This document shows, piece after piece, positions 22,705-33,196 of a DNA stretch of 64,000 nt. Origin of the DNA: Cryptomeria japonica (taxonomy: Eukaryota > Streptophyta > Pinopsida > Cupressales > Cupressaceae). The position numbers and the translations under genes are program-made. The notes beneath the pieces were generated by a model, which had not been told where the DNA came from, searched no databases, and was given only the letters and a program-made list of their open reading frames with translations. The stretch lies in the NCBI RefSeq assembly GCF_030272615.1, contig NC_081412.1:476787657-476851656 (forward strand), written 5' to 3'. Each line of letters opens with the position of its first letter. The stretch's first letter is position 1.

Positions 22705-24048
22705 TGTTGGTAAAGGGGGAGTAGTACATTAAAATTTTGGTGAATGTTACCATTTCATGTATACTTTCATATTACCACTTTGGGGAGTAGTGTATATTGT
22801 AATTTCTGCAAAAGGGATAGTGTATATGCTTAGGGGGAGTAATTTTGATTATGGCATTTTTGTTGTAAAAACACTTAGATGTCAAAATTTTCCTAAGTGT
22901 TGCCATCAATGCCAAAGGGGGAGATTGTTGGCATTTTGATGATGTTTTGATTGTCATTGATGGACACACACTTTCTTGATATATGAGTTATGCTCAACCG
23001 GTAATTGCTCCAATCGGTATTGTGTATGTATAGTCTTTAGAGTTGGTATTTTGCAGAAGATGTTTACCGGTCACAGATTGACTGAAGAGCTCAAGTGGTA
23101 TGGGGATCTCAAGCGGTACGAAGTAACCAAGTGGTAGTTAACTTTTGATCGAAACACTTCGATCTACCAATCTTCCTTTTTGACAACCGGTAATTGGTAT
23201 ATTGTATTAAATGGTAATACTCTGTGATGAGTTACCAATCGGTATTTCTGTAATGTGTGATGAGTTATCATCCATCGACACTTTGTCAGTGATTTTGTGT
23301 CGTCTTACCAAATGTGTCCAGATGCACTAAACCTAGTAACTTGTAGTCTAATCCTATTGGATTGACATGAAATCAGTTTCCTTTATAAGGACAACATGTC
23401 TAGGGTTTGCATGTATGAGAGATAGAATAGAAAAGGTTATGTGCAATCTTTGCAGAGAAGATTAGGTCTGTGTGAATAGATAGAGTGTGGAGATATTGAA
23501 GACTGAAGTAATGCTGAAATGCATTAACAATGTGTTGTCAAGGATCTAACTAAGCATACTATGCTATTATCTAGGCCATTCACTTGTTGATTACTAATAT
23601 CTTTGACAAGTCTAAAACCCTTAACCGGGTAGGCCTAGCAAAGCCTTTGTAAATCCTCTAACAAGGTGGTTCACAACTGTGGATCTGAAATCCTTTAACA
23701 AGGTAGTCTTCAATAGGACTTATCTCCTAACAGAGATCTAGATTCCTAACAAGATCTGTTCTGGTGAAGAACATTGTATGACCTTAACCGGTTTGGTTTC
23801 TATTCTACAGATAGTTAGTTGTGAGTTTCTGCTCACCATGGTTTTTCCCATTTGGGTTTCCACGTCAAAAATCTTGTGTTATGGTGATTGTGCTCTTGTG
23901 GGTGAATGCTTTGTTTGCTATTTGGTTTGCATTTATCTTAACCGGTTTATTAGTGAATCTGTTGCACCAGTTATCTGCTAAACTATTTAAAGGATTGTTT
24001 ATAGTATTTTTTGGTATACTAATTCACCCCCCCTCTTAGTATTCATCA
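22705..24048 (+). mobile_element. Copia element reduced to polypurine tract plus 3' LTR
   Basis: The perfect duplication TTATG flanks it at 22700-22704 and 24049-24053. It begins TGTTGG, the first six bases of its LTR, and then jumps to 3' internal sequence (22711-22925), ending in the polypurine tract CCAAAGGGGGAGAT. The 3' LTR is 22926-24048, from TGTTGGCATTTTGATG to ..CTTAGTATTCATCA. Nearly all of the 5' LTR and all of gag-pol are deleted. Removing it joins ENNIM to FIWKEAKALL of the LINE in frame. Confidence 0.92.
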
Positions 24049-24053
24049 TTATG

Positions 24054-24650
24054 TTCATATGGAAAGAAGCTAAGGCCTTGCTTACCAAGCATGAAAAAGG
24101 GAGAGGGGAGATTTCAGTTCTGATTAACCCTAAATAAAGTGAGCATATGTAGAATACTAGTGTATCCTCGTGCAATAGATGTCTCTGGGTAGAGGTTAGG
24201 AAGAATGATATACATTTTGGAATATGTGTGGTGTATGCTTCTAATAATTATAAAGAAAGAATAGCATTGTGGCAATGGATGGCTTCTAACCTCTTGAAGG
24301 AAAGAAAATACACTAGGGGATACTAAGGGATTCTGGGTAGGTTAGAAGCCATCTGTTACCATAGTGCCATTATTCTGCCTTAAAGATATGATCCTCTTGA
24401 AGGAAAGAAAAGATACAGTAAGAGTAATTGGTTTACATGGTGTAATAACTAAGGGGAGGGAAAAAGAGTATTATATATTGGATAGAATGTATGTTAATAA
24501 AGACTTATTTTTATTTGAAGATAGCCCCAATGCTAACAATGTACAAGTAAAGCCAATGGCTATGCCAAATAATCACCCAATTGAAACAAATATTGTGTTC
24601 AAGGATAGAAATATAACTAAGATAACAGGGGTGGACTCTTTAAACTAAAT
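24054..24650 (+). pseudogene. LINE ORF2 endonuclease, C-terminal part
   Basis: FIWKEAKALLTKHEKGRG, then HFGICVVYASNNYKERI, are the middle of the APE-type endonuclease (FGI..VYAPN..ER in intact copies). From 24364 the frame GREKEYYILDRMYVN, then MPNNHPIE, gives the C-terminal part, where the active-site SDH has become NNH. An internal segment near 24300 shows a repeated TTGAAGGAAAGAAAAKA and a probable deletion carrying the central motif. Not functional. Confidence 0.75.
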
Positions 24651-24988
24651 TTGAACCTTGTCAAGCAAAATGATACAATTGAAGGGATTTATACCCTTAG
24701 AAGCCTTTCTAAAGCTCTAAATCATAAAGAGGGTTCGTTGATATATTGGAATACAATGATAGGTAATGTGTAGAGACTTATGAGGACCATGGGAAAAATA
24801 AATGCCACTATTACTAGAAAAGATGAATGTATTCTTCACGAGGAATTGATTGATATTGAAGATGAGATTTAGAAGAATCCAAATGATGCAAAATTGAGCC
24901 ACAAAATTAAAATCACTGAGCATGTGAATTAAGGAAGTTTCAGACTAGGGGAGCATAAGGGACTAGAGTGAGGTCAAGGATCAATTAG

Positions 24989-26314
24989 GTGAAGGAGGGT
25001 GATAGAGGGTCAAAATTATTCTTCAACACATTAAAAATCAAACAAGATAGAAAATCTATAGGTCCTATCCAAGACAATAATCAGTGGCTTGATGATAACA
25101 AAGACAACACTAAACTATTTCATAATTTTTATAGAGCATTGTTTATAGTTGATGATAAAAAAGTAGAGTGTCAAGATGCTCAAAGAATTTGTAGAAGAAT
25201 GATTGCAAGGGAATTCTCTCCAATTATGTTGGAACATGTTGGTAAGGATATTTCTAAAGGTGAGATTAAATATTCCATCCTCTCATTAAATAATGGGAAG
25301 TATCCTAGAGTTGATGGTCTTCCAATTGAATTTTACAAGGCCAATATGTCATGATGGATAGATGACTTGTTTGAAGTTTATAGTGATACATTTAGGGCTG
25401 GTACTTTGGGGAAGAATATCAATAAGGGTATAATAAAAAAATACACAAAAAAGGAGACAAAAGTAACATTAGAAATTGGAGGTTGATAACCTTATTGAAT
25501 ATATCTTATAAGATTTTGGCTAAGCTGCATATTAAAAGGCTTACTGACATCTTGCCTAACATTATTAGTCAAACCCAAAATGGCTTTATTAAGGTAGATA
25601 CATCCTGGAGAAATTATTAACCAATTGGGAAGGTCTGAGTTTGGGCTAAGAGGGTTGGGCAGGATGTGGATATCCTACTTCTAGACTTTGAGAAAGCCTA
25701 TGATAGGGTAGAATGGTCTTTTAGTGTTACAGTTCTTGAAGAAATTGGACTTTTTGATACATTTTTGTAAAATGGTGGATGTTTTATTTAAGAATGCAAA
25801 TGCTCATGTGGAGATTAATGGTAAACTATCTGAGGCCTTTTCTTTGGGTAGGTCTATTAGGAAGGGGTGTCCCTTGGCCCCAACCTTGTTTGCCATTGCC
25901 TCAAAATCTTTGCATTATAGTTTGATGTATGATCTACTAGGACCTAGCCCTTAATGGATAAAACTATCCGATGAGTCTCAACTAATAAACATTCAATTTG
26001 TAGATGATACAACTTTATTCTTGTCCTGGAAAGAAACAATATGATAAATCTTAGAAACAGGCTCAAGTTATTTTGCCTTGCATCTAGGGAAAAAATATGT
26101 AAATCCAAATCCATCCAACTAGGATGAAATAATAAAGCACCAAACAAGCTTAGAGGATTTGGTTGGCAATGGGGTGAACTTGACAAATTTGTCAGATATC
26201 TTGGCATCCCTTTCTTGATATCTCCCACCCTAGCAAACATGTGGGATTGGATGTTTAATAAAATTGAAAAGAATCTCAATAATTGGAATAGAAATGTTAT
26301 CCCCATTTTTAGCT
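24989..26314 (+). pseudogene. LINE ORF2 reverse transcriptase
   Basis: Ordered motifs are GDRGSKLFFNTLK; VDGLPIEFYKANMS (PDG[LI]P box); SNIRNWRLITLLNISYKILAK; DILLLDFEKAYDRVEW (first catalytic Asp); RSIRKGCPLAPTLFAIAS; and INIQFVDDTTLFL (FVDD catalytic box, normally F/YADD). These are all typical of plant L1 elements. At least four stops and three frame changes occur. It ends at RNVIPIF (26314), where a ~10 kb insertion begins; the RT tail resumes near 36330. Confidence 0.9.
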
Positions 26315-26804
26315 ATGGCGCAAACATGGGATAACCCCTACAAATTTTGTCCAAATTCGCAGTCAATGTGCTCTAAGCATGGAAATTGAGGCAAATTTTC
26401 GCTATCCTTTGTTTTCTTTTTGTCTTTATGAAAATTTCTCGATTTGAAGCAATTCATAAAATTGACTGTTCCCTTTGTTACACTTAGTTTTTATTTTTAG
26501 GTGCATTTTTAGGGTTGAGCCTCGATTTTGCACCTATTTTCATTTGTAAGGTGCATTTCGGGTTTGTAATCTTGAAATACACCCTATTTGTGTTTGAATT
26601 TGGAATGAATGACATTAAATACTAACTGATTGTACGTAAATTGATTTCTTTCTTTCTTTTTTTAAAATTCTTTCTTCCTTTCCTTTTTCATCATTTTCAA
26701 GCTCCTCTTCTTGTGTAACTGTCGATCATCTTCTTCATTGTCTCTTTCATTGTGTTTGGAGATTAAACTTATTCATTGTTCGGGATTTCTATTTTTTGAT
26801 CCAG

Positions 26805-27770
26805 GTAAGTCTCTCTTGTTTTTCATTTATATTTCCCATTGGTTATTTTTGTGCCCTAGCCCAATTAGGGTTTTCATTACTTTTGTCTTATAATAATGCA
26901 TGTTTCATTTTTTACTAGTGATGTTGTTTAGGCTTATGAACTAGAATGACATCACTGTGTTTTCGCACCACTACCAAATGGTTTTGTTTGGGTCCATAAG
27001 CCCTAACAACACTCTCATTATTTTGTAAATTGTGTGCTTATCATGCAGTTTGGCATTATGAAATCTAATTAGATGATGAACATGTAGTTTAGGCTCATAA
27101 CTTTGAAGTACATGATCACTGTGTATTTTCCTTTGAATTATCCAAACATGGTGCAGTTCAGAGCCATGACTTAGAATGACACCACCAAACTAAAAACTAC
27201 CACATGGGGTCATTTGGAGTAATCACCCTGAACTACACCACTACATAAACTTTTTTATAGTGCATTACAATGGTGTTGGTCAGAGTTACGACTCTAAACC
27301 ACACCGATCATGAATTTTGCAAAGTGTAGTTTGAGGTTGTAACCTTGAACCACCCAACCACACCAAATGTAGTCTAAGGTGTAGTTCAAGTTTACAACCC
27401 CAAACTAAATCATTCCTTCCTACTTGTAAAAAGGGGTATAATTCAGGTTTGTAAACTCGAACTACACCACATATGTTTTTTGTACTCTCAGATGTAAATC
27501 GGGTTTACAAACCCGAATTATACCTTTATACATTGTGATTCCAAAAAAGGGTTAAGTGAAAATAGAGATTATACACCCAATTTAAACTTGTTTTTCCAAA
27601 AGTAAAATTAGGGTTTCTAAACCTAATTTTGGCATTAATGATACCCATAAAGCCAACTATTTCAAATGAAGAATGTTTCTCATTGAGTTTCTTATTAAGA
27701 TGTAATGGTTTTTTCTTCTAACTTTGGAAGGTTCATTCTACCCAGTGTTGCAATTTCTGTTCTTTAATAG
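26805..27770 (+). other. Candidate 5' UTR intron built of palindromic repeats
   Basis: GATCCAG/GTAAGT at 26804/26805 is a textbook donor. TTTCTGTTCTTTAATAG ending at 27770 is a good acceptor, directly followed by ATG at 27771, the start of the unknown gene. The upstream pyrimidine-rich stretch (26640-26804) fits a 5' UTR. Most of the intron is a ~57-bp degenerate array (26927-27620). Splicing is inferred from sequence only. Confidence 0.55.
26927..27630 (+). repeat. Array of ~57-bp units with palindromic cores
   Basis: Cores of the form TTYRGGTTYRTAACC start at 26927, 26987, 27049, 27088, 27157, 27213, 27279, 27330, 27385, 27442, 27498, about 27562, and 27608. Many are followed by GAACYACACCAC. 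Examples with clear dyad symmetry are TTGAGGTTGTAACCTTGAA and CGGGTTTACAAACCCG. Two related units lie upstream of the donor site, near 26508 and 26557. Confidence 0.75.
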
Positions 27771-29124
27771 ATGATAGAGCCATCTCCTAGCAAGGGAACC
27801 ATGAATTTCAAAAAGCAAGACCCACATCCAATGTTTCCACCTTCTTTAGTATCATCTAATATTGAAAATATTGGAGATACCAAAATAGGTCATGTGGACT
27901 TGGAAGAATTTCTCAAAAGGTTCAAAGAGCCACCTCAATACTATAAGATGGAGTCCACCATAACAGTGGTAATCATTTTGTTTCAACTTTTCCTATGTCT
28001 ACACAAAATCTAGAGTTTGTGTTTGCAGTGGCCAACCATTTTGATCCTGAGAGAAAAAGTGTCAAAGGTGCAAATGGTAAAAAGATCATCAGGTTGGATG
28101 AAGATTTATTTGATACTATCTTCAAATGTCCAAACATTTATAGATATGCTAACATAGACAAGTAGATAGCTCAAGCCTATTATGAGAAACATTCAAACAA
28201 GTGTCGAAAGAATATGAGTGATAATTGGTTGAAGACTCCAAGGCTCATCATTGCTAGCTGGCCTAAGACCTTCCATCATAGTGACTTCATTGAGGAAGTT
28301 AATGATTTGGTTACTCTTTTCAATAGAGTAAAAGGTCTTCCTGTCTCTGACACATATCATGAATGGATGTATCAATACATTCATCTCATCAGACAAAACA
28401 AAAAAAAAATATACTGGGGAAAACAAATAAGTAATGTATTGGGTGATCAACTCACCAAGGTACCTACTACTCTAAAGTTTTATATGACTTCCTATTTGGT
28501 GTATGTTATAACTTCAATGAGGTACTTTCCGGGTTTATCCATAGAGGGGGACAAAAGACAAGTTTTAGCTCATGAATGCTACTCTCATCTTATTCTAAAG
28601 AATAAATTGCATCATTTCAAGAGAGTCTTCTTTCTTCTATCATTACATATTTATGCTTGGCAAAGACCTTAAAAAGAAGAGGGCATTAGATGAAGTTTGA
28701 GGTGTGGTTAACTAGTATGGATGCATGTTCCCATAGTTTCCTACTTTCACCTACCTTAGGGTAGGATGTTTTGATGACCAACCCTTCATGCTTCCAAGAA
28801 ATCCTTCTGATAAAATCATTCTCATGGAGTTAGCTTGAAAAATGGTTGCAGTCCATGATAAAAAATCAGGTTCTCATAAGCCCGATTTTAAATTCACCTT
28901 GACTATCAGAGGTATTCTATTTCTTCTATCTACAAAGCCAAGGCAATGCATGAAGAAATGAGAAGACTCATAATGAAGTTCTTCAAAGCCAGTAAATATT
29001 TTGATTATAGGGGGATGAAGAATAAGTTGAAAAAGAGCTACACTCATGTGCACTACATAGAGGATATCTAGATAGATTGAAGACTTGAAGAAGATATCAA
29101 AAGACTTGAATTTTGTTGTCTTAC
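27771..29124 (+). pseudogene. Unknown large gene, N-terminal part
   Basis: The frame starts MIEPSPSKGTMNFKKQDPHP right after the candidate splice acceptor. It continues (with a frame change near 28015) through FVFAVANHFDPERKSVKG, RLDEDLFDTIFKCPNIYRY, ASWPKTFHHSDFIEEVND, FNRVKGLPVSDTYHEWMY and HECYSHLILKNKLHHFKR, to MHEEMRRLIMKFFKASKYF and EEDIKRLEFCCL. Several stops and at least two frameshifts are present. I do not recognise a family or catalytic motif. It is mostly alpha-helical by composition. A giant solo LTR enters after CCLT; the frame resumes exactly at 33197. Confidence 0.6.
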
Positions 29125-32100
29125 TGTAGTACCCCTGCCCTAATCAGTTTCTAATCTCGGTTTGACCTTGGTTTGTTTATCATAATATAATGTTATAGTC
29201 AGGTATTGTGATTTTAGTGCATACCTATTAATGTGGTTTTCGCACCAATTTGTATGCAAGTTTATTAGTTTTCCTATTTTGTGTTATTATCTCGGGCTAA
29301 CGCTTTCATTAAATTTATATATGTATGCATGTGTGACTCTTGGTTGCAGGAGATTTCAGGTACAGTACCGCATGGGCGCGAGGTTCGTCTCCACCTGAAT
29401 TTGTAGGTTTGAGTGTACCTCTTTAATCCTTTGAGTTGGATTAGGTGGTCGTAAGACCCTCATTTGACCACAGTCGTGCTCAAGTGAGCGTCGTCAGTCG
29501 TCCGTCAGTTTTCCCTTTGGTTGAGTTGTGGGTCGTCTGTTTGTTTGGTATTCTTGGGTTGCGTGTTTGGTGTGTGTGGTTAAATTGAGTAATTAGTCCT
29601 TAGTATTTAATTTGATTAAATATGTGTTTGTGCATTAAAGATTAATGGACTAGATTAAACAGGGTTTCTTTATGTGATTAATCGTTAATTGAAGTGCTCG
29701 ATTCAGTTTAGGAGCAAGTTCAATTAAATGGCTAATTTTAATGTTAAATTTATTATGTTTATGCTGTTGGAAAAAGAATGATTTTTGTGATTTATTTTAA
29801 ATAAAAATTTTAAATCCAAAAATAAAATTATTGGTCAAACTTTTCCCATTTAACCTAGACTTTTGGAAAAATATGGGAGATTGAATTTTTTTTTTTGGAG
29901 AAAAATATTATTTTTGGAAAAATATTTTGGATGGAAAATTTGGGGATTTTGCAAAAAGAAAGGATTTTTGGAGCTTGCAAGTTGGGCTCTCCTTCGATTT
30001 TGCCAGGATTGCTGAATCAAGTAGGTCTCTGGTTTACTTCTTGGGTTCTTGCTTAAAGAAAATCGTTTTTGGTGTTTTTGTAGAAATCTGGTTGTACAGA
30101 TTAAAAATCTTATGCTTTTGGGAAATGGAGGAGTTGTAGTTTGAATTTATGGATCTTAAATCCTCCTTGCTTCCTTTCCAAACCTCCAGATGTCAATTTT
30201 GTTTGTTTAAATGGATTCTCAAAAATTAAAACCAAATTTTGGGGTTTGGTTGTTCTTGAGAAAAATTTGTTTAAAACTCCATGAATCTCTCTTATATAAG
30301 TTTAAAAAAATGAAATTTAGATTGGGGTTGTCAGATGTGATGTTAAAATTGTGTAAATCCATCTCTTTTTGCCAGTATGTCTTGTTTTGGAAAGATTTTC
30401 CTTCCTAAAACTGGTTATTTGAAAAATGAAAAAAAAATAAATTTTTTATTCTTTTAAGTCTCTGGGACTGTATTTTTTTATTTACTGTGTGTTTAACAGT
30501 AATTTTTAAAAAATAGAATAAAAAAAAATAAAAATAAAAACAAAGAAAAAAAAATTAATTATACCTCAACCACATGGGAGAGTTTCCCCACCGCGTGGAA
30601 GGGGGTGCTACGTGCTCCCTTTGGGGGCAGCAGCGCTCCCCATGGGGTGTTGCGTGCTCCCATTGGGAAGCAGCGCTTCCCCAAGGGGCAGCGTCAGGTC
30701 CAAAGGGGGGGGCCCACGTGGGTACCCTCCCCCATTTTTGTATTTTTTTTATAAAAACAAAAAAAAAAACATTTTTTTATATATATTTTTTTATTATTAA
30801 AAAAAATATAATATTTTACTATAATTTAGTGTTAATTTTTAATTAAGTCTTTTTAATTATGAATAAATATTGGCAATAATTAATAACCCATGGATAATTT
30901 GTTATTAATGAATTGTATAATGTTAAATATACAATAATTAATATTCAAATCTTATTTTATTATTAATGCATATTTTTGTAATTAAATACTTAATTTGTTA
31001 ATTCCGTTATTAATTATTAATTTGTTATATTTAATTAATCGCGGATTAATAAATATATTCATTAATTAATAGTTAATTTTGGATTCTTCTATATGTGCAT
31101 AAGGAAGTAATTTTTGGATTTTGGAAATGATTATCTACATTTGGATTCCTTATATATTTATGTTTCCTTGATCCGTATAGTGTAACTGGGCTTGGAAAAT
31201 ATGAAATTAGAGAGATTATTTTAGAACCAGTATGACAATGATGTTTTAATTGAAGATTAAATATCATATTTAGTTGGTTAATGGTTGTTTAATTATATTA
31301 ATGTGAAATTGGTTTAAGATCTCATAAAGGCGTATTTATGTATGTTCGATGCAAATGAACCTTAGAGAGAGTTAGAAAACCAAGAACAACCTGTACCTAG
31401 ATGAGGTAGATAACTGCAATCAAACTTAGATCATTTAGAAAACTTGATCAACATTTAATGTTTAAATCAATTCGGAAAAGATTGTATCTGCTGGTTATTG
31501 CCTATACGAGTTTAATTTCTATATTCGCTTTTGCTTAAGTAATGGCAAGCCTTGCTTTGTTTGATTGGACCCTGTCGTATGGTTGATTTGGGTACCTATT
31601 TTAGTCCTCGGTCTCGAGTTGTGACTGTTGTTTGTAGGTGTGTCGTAATAGGTCATATCCTTTTTGTGGTGTCGAATGATGATTCATGGTTGACCATAGT
31701 TGGTCAGGTCTCTGGTTAGAGTACCGTTAGTAAGTGTACCTCTTTTGAGTCATGTTTGACCAGATGGATGTTCCCTCCTATTTGAACTCTGTTTGCTTGA
31801 CCATGTATGTTCCTTGGTGTCTGAGGTCGCTTGAGTAAAGTCTAGTGTCGTAAGGGAAAGTGGCTTTCAATTGGGGGCCGCGCCCAAAGTGGCTGCTGGG
31901 TAACCCATCGAAAGTGAGTCTAATAAGTGATAACCTAATAGTAGATTAGAATGTTAATCTCTAAGTAAGATAATTGTGCCTCACACATGGGATGAGTGCT
32001 AACACAGACTTGACATGCTGTGAGAAGGCATGAAATGGCAAACCATCGTCCTTGTCTTCACGAAAGGATGTGTGGGTCCACATGAGGCTTGGATGGGCCG

Positions 32101-33191
32101 GAGGTTCGGATTAGGTTGCTAGGGTAACCCAGTGTATGGGGTTGGAACCTATGAAGACCTGCCATGGTAACCATACCAGATTGTGTGATGACACTTGTCC
32201 CTACGTTCGCTAGTGTGTGGTTGTACGGTCTTGATAGGAGCACCTTTTGTGGAGTCGTCCTATTGTTTATGCCCTTATGAGTACCGGTTCATGTTAGACC
32301 TTGGGTTGCGACGACTCAATTTTGTGGATGCTCTAGTGGACTTTTGTGTTAGCTTCAATTATGTTTAGCTGGATCCTTTCCTTTTCAGGGATCATTTATG
32401 TATTTATTGACTGATGTGGTCGTTTGTATATTGATTATGTTTTGCCTTGATGGTAGGACTATAAATTATGAGAACCTCATGTATTCTTAACTTTATTATT
32501 ATCAGAGGGGTCTTGCAGTTGAGCAGACCCAGAGATGTAGCCCTTCAAGGGTGAACTCTGAGATCATCTTGGTGTTATGTGATGCTTTTATTCTTATGTT
32601 TCATGTTTAGTGTTAGCATGTATGAATTGCATTTTATAGAATGTATAAGAGGATAAGATGAAATTAATTTTAAATGCATGTATGCAGTCCTCTCTTAGAT
32701 GCAGTAAATTGGATCATGAATGAATGTAGCTTAGAGTAATGGAATATATTTAGTTGTTGTTAAGGAAATTAAGTATGCATGGAAAGATCTCATAAGTTTA
32801 TGATGAAATTCTTGTGTGTTAGAATATTAGATGCATGGCTTATATTTTAATGAAAGCTTGAATGTAAGGTATGAATGAATCATAATGGATAAAAATTATC
32901 ATGTGAATTATATTTTCATCTATCTGAAAGAAATTATCCTTGTTTAAGAATTATCTCGTTATAAGATAATCAACTTATTGGATTTATTAGTGTGAGTTAA
33001 GTGAAATGTGTAATTAAGTAATCACGTTGGGAAACTCTTTAGGAGTTAGATGTTGTCTTCCGCTATGTAATCTGAATCTTTGATATCTTGCTGTTTCTTA
33101 ATGTTGTGTAACTTAAAAAAATAAAAAATTATTGCACTCTATTCTTGTGTTATGGCTTAATCCCTTCGGGGTTTCTTGGTGGGGCATTACA
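29125..33191 (+). mobile_element. 4067-bp solo LTR (gypsy type) with perfect target duplication
   Basis: It begins TGTAGTACCCCTGCCC and ends ..TGGTGGGGCATTACA, so the ends form an inverted repeat (TGTArTrCCCC). CTTAC flanks it at 29120-29124 and 33192-33196. TGTAACRCCC-type ends are known from gypsy LTRs such as chromoviruses. No gag, pol, PBS or polypurine tract was seen inside, and the two halves do not repeat each other, so it reads as one very long LTR. Its removal restores the frame CCLT-LEKIENLSL of the host gene. It includes a GC-rich block at 30571-30735. Confidence 0.85.
30571..30735. repeat. GC-rich tandem block inside the giant LTR
   Basis: In sequence that is otherwise mostly A and T, this block is strongly G+C rich and holds two ~43-bp units (about 30605 and 30649). 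Each has TGCTCCC, then TTGGG, then CAGCGCTYCCC. Short inverted words (CCCCATGGGG, GCGCTTCCCC) suggest local hairpins. The open frames over it are composition artefacts. Confidence 0.75.
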
Positions 33192-33196
33192 CTTAC

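Noticed and set aside
30574-30846. Open frame of 90 residues over the GC-rich block
   Set aside because: It exists because GC-rich sequence lacks stops; it lies inside a solo LTR, has no family resemblance and overlaps another frame of similar length.
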